From: Epiperipatus broadwayi
Lineage: Eukaryota; Onychophora; Udeonychophora; Euonychophora; Peripatidae
Length of the DNA: 64,000 nt
Direction of reading: 5' to 3'
NCBI GenBank assembly: GCA_028023455.1
Contig: JAQFVV010006271.1
Location: 2,375,335-2,439,334 of the forward strand
Made by a program: the position numbers and the translations under genes. Each line of letters begins with the position of its first letter. Position 1 is the stretch's first letter. Positions 58,620 through 64,000 of this stretch are shown here, in pieces. A model generated the notes under the pieces. It searched no databases. It was given only the letters and a program-made list of their open reading frames with translations, and was not told where the DNA came from.

Positions 58620-60370
58620 TATAGTCATTGTAATTATTGTTTTAATTATTATTTCAATATTTAACTTTATTAAATTAATTTTAAATTTAACTTTGTTTCA
58701 TGTCTCAGTCTTTCTTATCGTCCCGTAATCATTCCATCATTTAGTTAATAGTTATTATTAATTATTAAGAATCACTTTCTTATTTAATAATCCTATCCTA
58801 GCCACATGAAATCTATATAGCTATACTAGTTGTTATGTCAACTTTCTCCATAGTTTCTGCTTTACTGATGTTCTATTGCCGGCAGGTAGAAGGAGGATAC
58901 TGCTGTAAACTCATATGTGTCATCCGTAAGGTGGTAAATCTTTGAGCAATAGTAGAGGAACTAGGGCTATATCAGATCTGTGGTCTCTACCACCGTATTC
59001 TGGTCGGCCTTGGGATGATTTACTAAAACTCTAGATTTTGTTACGCGAATGTACATATTTGACTGTTTCAATATATATATAATGAAATAGATAAATTTAC
59101 TTTGATATATAATATGATGCCCTTCAATGCATGAGTTCCAATGCAGTACATGAAAATAAAATCATTTTCATTTATTCCAATACTAGTAGGAAAGAAATAA
59201 CAGTCAGTTGAGATTTCAGTGCATCTTTTATCAAATCAGATTATAATCCAATTTATACGAGTCTGGATTAATTATTACTCAGTTTAATTGCTTTATAAGC
59301 AAACAACAAACAATCATATATGTAAAATAAGCTAAATCTCATGAAATAATATGAAATATAATCAGGTAAAAATTCCTAACTTGACTGATTGTAGTGCCTT
59401 CACACCTGAGAGCTGTGATATAAGGAATAAAATTAATTCACATTTACTAATTCTAATGTTCTTATAACGATACCTTAAATAGGCTATTAATACTAGAGAG
59501 TGTCAAATTTAAGACAAAATGTTTATGAAGCTTTAATAAATGGGTGTTTTAAACTTCATATTCACTTTTAATATAGGTTTCTTAGAGCATTTGATTTGTT
59601 ACATCACAGCTTTGATATTGAAAGCATTATATTAAAAACAACAGCATTTTAAAGTTAAGTATTAACTCTTCGAATATAATTAATGTTGTTTGATGTTGTT
59701 TCATTTATCATATGTAACTGTGCTAAATTGTTTCATTTTAATATAAATAATAGGGTATTGTTTATATATATATTGTGCCAGACCGTAGAACGTCCATGCA
59801 CAAGATGGCTGTAGCCAACATTTTTGCACAGCTAACATTATTGAATTCATTGAATAAACAATGAGAGTTGGTCTATACTAGATTCCCATCTTCTTGCATA
59901 CATAACTAACACTTATATATAGTTTATTTTGAGAATAATTAACACACACTATAGATGTATATCCTGGACAATAGTATTTATACATTTATGTAAAGAAATT
60001 ATAGAATTAACATTTGTTTACGTGGTGGAAGATTTTATGTATTTATCTCTTTGTGTGTATTTATTAGTATATGTATCATGTTTATTGCAAATGTATAAAG
60101 ATTACTGTATATTTATTTTTTTTTGATAATTTAAAAAAAATTTTTTTTTTTTAAAAAAAAAAAAAACAATATTTTTTTGTGTGAAAAGAATCTTCCGTTT
60201 AAAAGGTGGATTTAATTATTCTTTGTCTTTCTATTTTTACTTATTTTTGTAGATAATCAGGTAGAGTAATATTTTAATTAATTTGTAAATCAAATTACGA
60301 GCATGTTATCTAAAGAATGTGGGTGGTCTATTACTCCAATATGGAGTTTTGAAATTCCTAAAAAGAGGAA
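58620..60370. other. AT-rich spacer
   Basis: No gene recognised. GC-richer patches at 58860-59050 and 59775-59840 are unidentified. A/T homopolymers of 10 or more lie around 60120-60180. Confidence 0.45.
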
Positions 60371-60374
60371 AATA

Positions 60375-60560
60375 GGATTATTATTATTATTGGACTAAGA
60401 GAGCTACAAGAACCTACCTGTGAGGTGTAGGTTAATTATTATTTATTGGACTGAGAGAGCTACAAGAACTTACCTGTGAGGTGTAGGATTATTATTATTA
60501 TTAGACAAAGAGAGCTACAAGAACCTACCCGTGAGATGTGGGGGGGGGATTATTATTAGA
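60375..60560. repeat. Three ~55-60 bp tandem units
   Basis: GGATTATTATTATT-GGACTAAGAGAGCTACAAG-AACCTACCTGTGAGGTGTA is present three times (starting at 60375, 60431 and 60486), the last ending in a G9 run. It lies ~700 bp upstream of the LINE ORF1 and could be part of its 5' UTR. Confidence 0.7.
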
Positions 60561-61226
60561 TGTTTCTTCTTTTGGCTTGTTATGCTGTTGGATTGCTGAA
60601 TATATTTTTTAGTTCAAGAAGGAGTTCGATGCATATGTTTTTTTTGTTTATGGGATGTGCCAGTTATAGAAGAGATATAGGCTTTTGTTTGATGTTTTTT
60701 TTTTGTGTGTTTGCATAGATATTAATTAAAGCTACCAACACCCATATGATTTTGGAAACCATTTACTCATACTCATTTCGGTGATTAATCAAAAGGAAAG
60801 AAAAATATTTTGGATTGCCATTACTGAAATGATAACCAAGTTTCATCTACTTGCCCGAAAAACATGGAATAGAAGAAACGTAGCAGTACATCCATCAGTT
60901 CAGATATGTAATCGCCAAGATGTATGTGTTAGAGACTCAGTGTATCCTGATTGAAAGAATCTACAAGGATGGCAAGGAGTTAAAGTGAACGTCTCTGTCC
61001 TTTCTGGTAGTTTAGATTGTCCACCCAGAAGTTTGAACATGGAGAGCAGGCAGATAGAGATGAGTACATTAAAAAAAAAATGTTTATATATATATTTGGT
61101 TTATTGTTTGTATTATTAGAGTGAATATAACAAGTATAATTGTACTATATTAACTAACACATTATAATATATAATCATTTTTTTTTGTTGTATAAAATGT
61201 TGTAAAATAATATTGCTTATACATAG

Positions 61227-62273
<1,047 letters not shown>

Positions 62274-62387
62274 GAGAATTTATTTTGTTTTACTATCTAT
62301 TTTATTTTTATTTTTATTTTTTCTTTATCTCTTTCTTTTTCTCTTTTTGTTTTTATTTGTGTTGTTTCCATTATCTTTGTGGGTAAC

Positions 62388-64000
62388 ATGGTAGGCCTTT
62401 CTTGTTTTTACATGAATGTCAGAGGTATGAGGACTAAATGTGTTCAAATTAAACAATTTTTTGAAACAGAACATTTTGATCTTATTTTACTTACAGAAAC
62501 TTGGTTAAATCAACAATTTCCTGATTGTTCTTTTCTTGATGATAGATTCAGTATTTTGCAGACTGACAGATCTATGGATAATATTTCTCGAGGTGGTGGT
62601 ACTCTGATTGCTCTTCATAAAGATGTTTTTTATAAAGAACTTTATTTTTCTTCTTCTTTTTGTGAATCTACATGGTGTGAAATTACTTTAAATCACAATT
62701 TTAAATTTATTTTAGGTAATGTTTACCTCAAACCCACTTTGTCATTGTTGGAGTTTGATTATTTTTTGACATCTCTTGAAGATTTTCTGATTGGCTATGA
62801 TAATATTATTATTACTGGTGATTTAAATATTCCGGATTTATATCAGGGTAGAATTGCTACACACTTTTCGGTTTTGTCTTCTAAGGCTTCTAGAATGTTA
62901 AAGTTCTGTAAATTTTTAGGACTTAAGCAATATAACCCATTTGTTAATTCCTATCATCGTACTTTGGATTATATTTTATGTAATTCAACAGTAGTTAGTA
63001 ATTTTCAAGTTGTTTCTGTTAATTTTCCTATTGATGCTCATCATCCACCTTTTGAGTTTTATATTAACGTTTGTCACTCAAAGATTAATTTTTCTAATAT
63101 TTCAAGAAAGGATTATGGGAAGGGTAATTATGTTGATTTTTGTAGTAACTTTTCTAAGGTTAATTGGAATTTTTTGTATTCTTTTAATGATGTAAATCAT
63201 TGCTTGGATGGGTTTTTAAAGATTCTTAATAGTTTTATTGATTTGTATATTCCCAATAAGCGGCCTTTTTATAAGGGTTTTCCTCCTTGGTTTTCATGCG
63301 ATCTTATTAAAATTATTAAAAGGAAGTCTTATCATCGTAGACTTTATTTTAAAACGCAGAATATCTTTTTTTATAATAATTTTGTTAATTTCAGAAGATT
63401 GGTGAAGCATGTTTATAAAAGAGATTTGCAGAATTATATTAGAAAAATTGAGGTTAATATTTCTTCTAACCCTAAAGAATTTTGGGATTTCATTAATAAG
63501 TCTGGTTTGGGTAAGAAAAGGGTTCAAGCTACTCATGGTTTCACTTTAAGTGCAAATGACTTTTCAAAACATTTTGCTGATGTATATTCATCACATGATA
63601 CAATATCTTCAAATATTGCATTATTTTGTAATTCTTCAACTGTTCATTGTATGATTGACCATATTTCTAAGGATGATGTTGTTATGGCTATTAAGCGACT
63701 TAAAATTCATTCTAGTTTGGGAAATGATAATATTCCTTCATTTATTTACAAAGGGCTAGCTGAATTTATTGCAGTACCTCTTGCATTTATTTTTAATTTA
63801 TCACTTAACTCTTGTGTTTTTCCTAATGTGCTTAAGTGTGCCAAAATGGTCCCAATTTTTAAGAATGGATCACGTGATTGTATTAATAACTATAGACCCA
63901 TTTCTGTTTTGCATACTATTGCTAGAATTTTTGAGAGGTGTGTTTATAATAAAATTATTTTAGATGTTAGTAAACTCATTTCTTCTTCACAGCATGGTTT
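62388..64000 (+). CDS. LINE ORF2: APE endonuclease and RT, cut by window end
   Basis: An ATG at 62388 opens 537 codons with no stop up to the window edge. Residues 1-230 are an APE-type endonuclease: Y-M-N-V-R-G-M (8-14), L-T-E-T-W (35-39, catalytic Glu37), G-D-L-N-I-P-D (144-150), L-D-Y-I-L and D-A-H-H-P-P (the S-D-H block). After a ~180-residue linker the reverse transcriptase starts: S-S-L-G-N-D-N-I-P-S (~445), N-Y-R-P-I-S-V-L (501-508), and the Q-H-G-F of the next block at the edge. The catalytic F/Y-A-D-D lies beyond the window. The family is CR1/Jockey-like. The 114 nt between the ORF1 stop and this ATG contain no further stop in this frame. No disruption seen, so the element may be young. 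Confidence 0.88.
   Translation, partial: MVGLSCFYMNVRGMRTKCVQIKQFFETEHFDLILLTETWLNQQFPDCSFLDDRFSILQTDRSMDNISRGGGTLIALHKDVFYKELYFSSSFCESTWCEITLNHNFKFILGNVYLKPTLSLLEFDYFLTSLEDFLIGYDNIIITGDLNIPDLYQGRIATHFSVLSSKASRMLKFCKFLGLKQYNPFVNSYHRTLDYILCNSTVVSNFQVVSVNFPIDAHHPPFEFYINVCHSKINFSNISRKDYGKGNYVDFCSNFSKVNWNFLYSFNDVNHCLDGFLKILNSFIDLYIPNKRPFYKGFPPWFSCDLIKIIKRKSYHRRLYFKTQNIFFYNNFVNFRRLVKHVYKRDLQNYIRKIEVNISSNPKEFWDFINKSGLGKKRVQATHGFTLSANDFSKHFADVYSSHDTISSNIALFCNSSTVHCMIDHISKDDVVMAIKRLKIHSSLGNDNIPSFIYKGLAEFIAVPLAFIFNLSLNSCVFPNVLKCAKMVPIFKNGSRDCINNYRPISVLHTIARIFERCVYNKIILDVSKLISSSQHG

Overview
This window looks like nuclear DNA from an invertebrate animal. It is very AT-rich (roughly three quarters A+T by eye), has no dense gene packing, and carries tri- and dinucleotide microsatellites, a tRNA-derived SINE, two classes of APE-type LINE, Penelope-like elements (PLEs), DNA-transposon MITEs and foldback elements. 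The only convincing host-type gene is a 597-residue C2H2 zinc-finger protein on the minus strand (5355-7148). The phylum cannot be fixed from the sequence; a mollusc or an arthropod would both fit.

Layout. 1-5.3 kb: a hAT-like MITE with a perfect 8-bp target duplication (871-1308), G-run minisatellites, a foldback element (2324-2614) and AT-rich spacer. 5.3-7.2 kb: the zinc-finger gene. 9-17.6 kb: decayed retroelements, namely a PLE-like RT scrap, a minus-strand SINE with a target duplication, a broken APE LINE (about 11.4-14.4 kb), a foldback whose right arm holds a complete hammerhead ribozyme (14938-14995), and a broken PLE with RT and GIY-YIG remains (16.3-17.6 kb). 20.3-21.2 kb: a TIR transposon. 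22-23.1 kb: a diverged satellite with a dyad-symmetric core. 24.7 kb and 28.1 kb: two weak host-exon candidates. 32.3-34 kb: a nested palindrome with several hammerhead copies. 34.5 kb: a second SINE. 37.8-41.1 kb: a full-length RTE-type LINE with an intact 985-codon ORF and an 11-bp target duplication. 41.1-43.1 kb: two PLE 3' parts in tandem orientation. 44.7-47.2 kb and 53.2-55.4 kb: two copies of a long unclassified repeat, the first with a PLE GIY-YIG ORF and a downstream hammerhead-like motif. 49.8-50.7 kb: a three-arm foldback. 50.7-52.1 kb: a decayed second RTE copy. 52.4-53.05 kb: a second hammerhead-bearing foldback of the 14.5-kb family. 58.3-58.6 kb: a cluster of a spaced 16-bp near-palindrome. 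61.2-64.0 kb: an APE LINE with ORF1 open and ORF2 open to the window edge.

The most interesting theme is recurrent hammerhead self-cleaving ribozymes. At least one is complete by base pairing, and several relatives range from near-complete to dead. They sit inside palindromic foldback elements and next to PLE coding remains. PLEs are known to carry hammerheads with very short stem III; the palindromic two-arm arrangement and a shared variant core (A3/U8 in place of C3/G8) are less expected. All structural claims come from hand pairing of the sequence; no folding, search or expression evidence was available.
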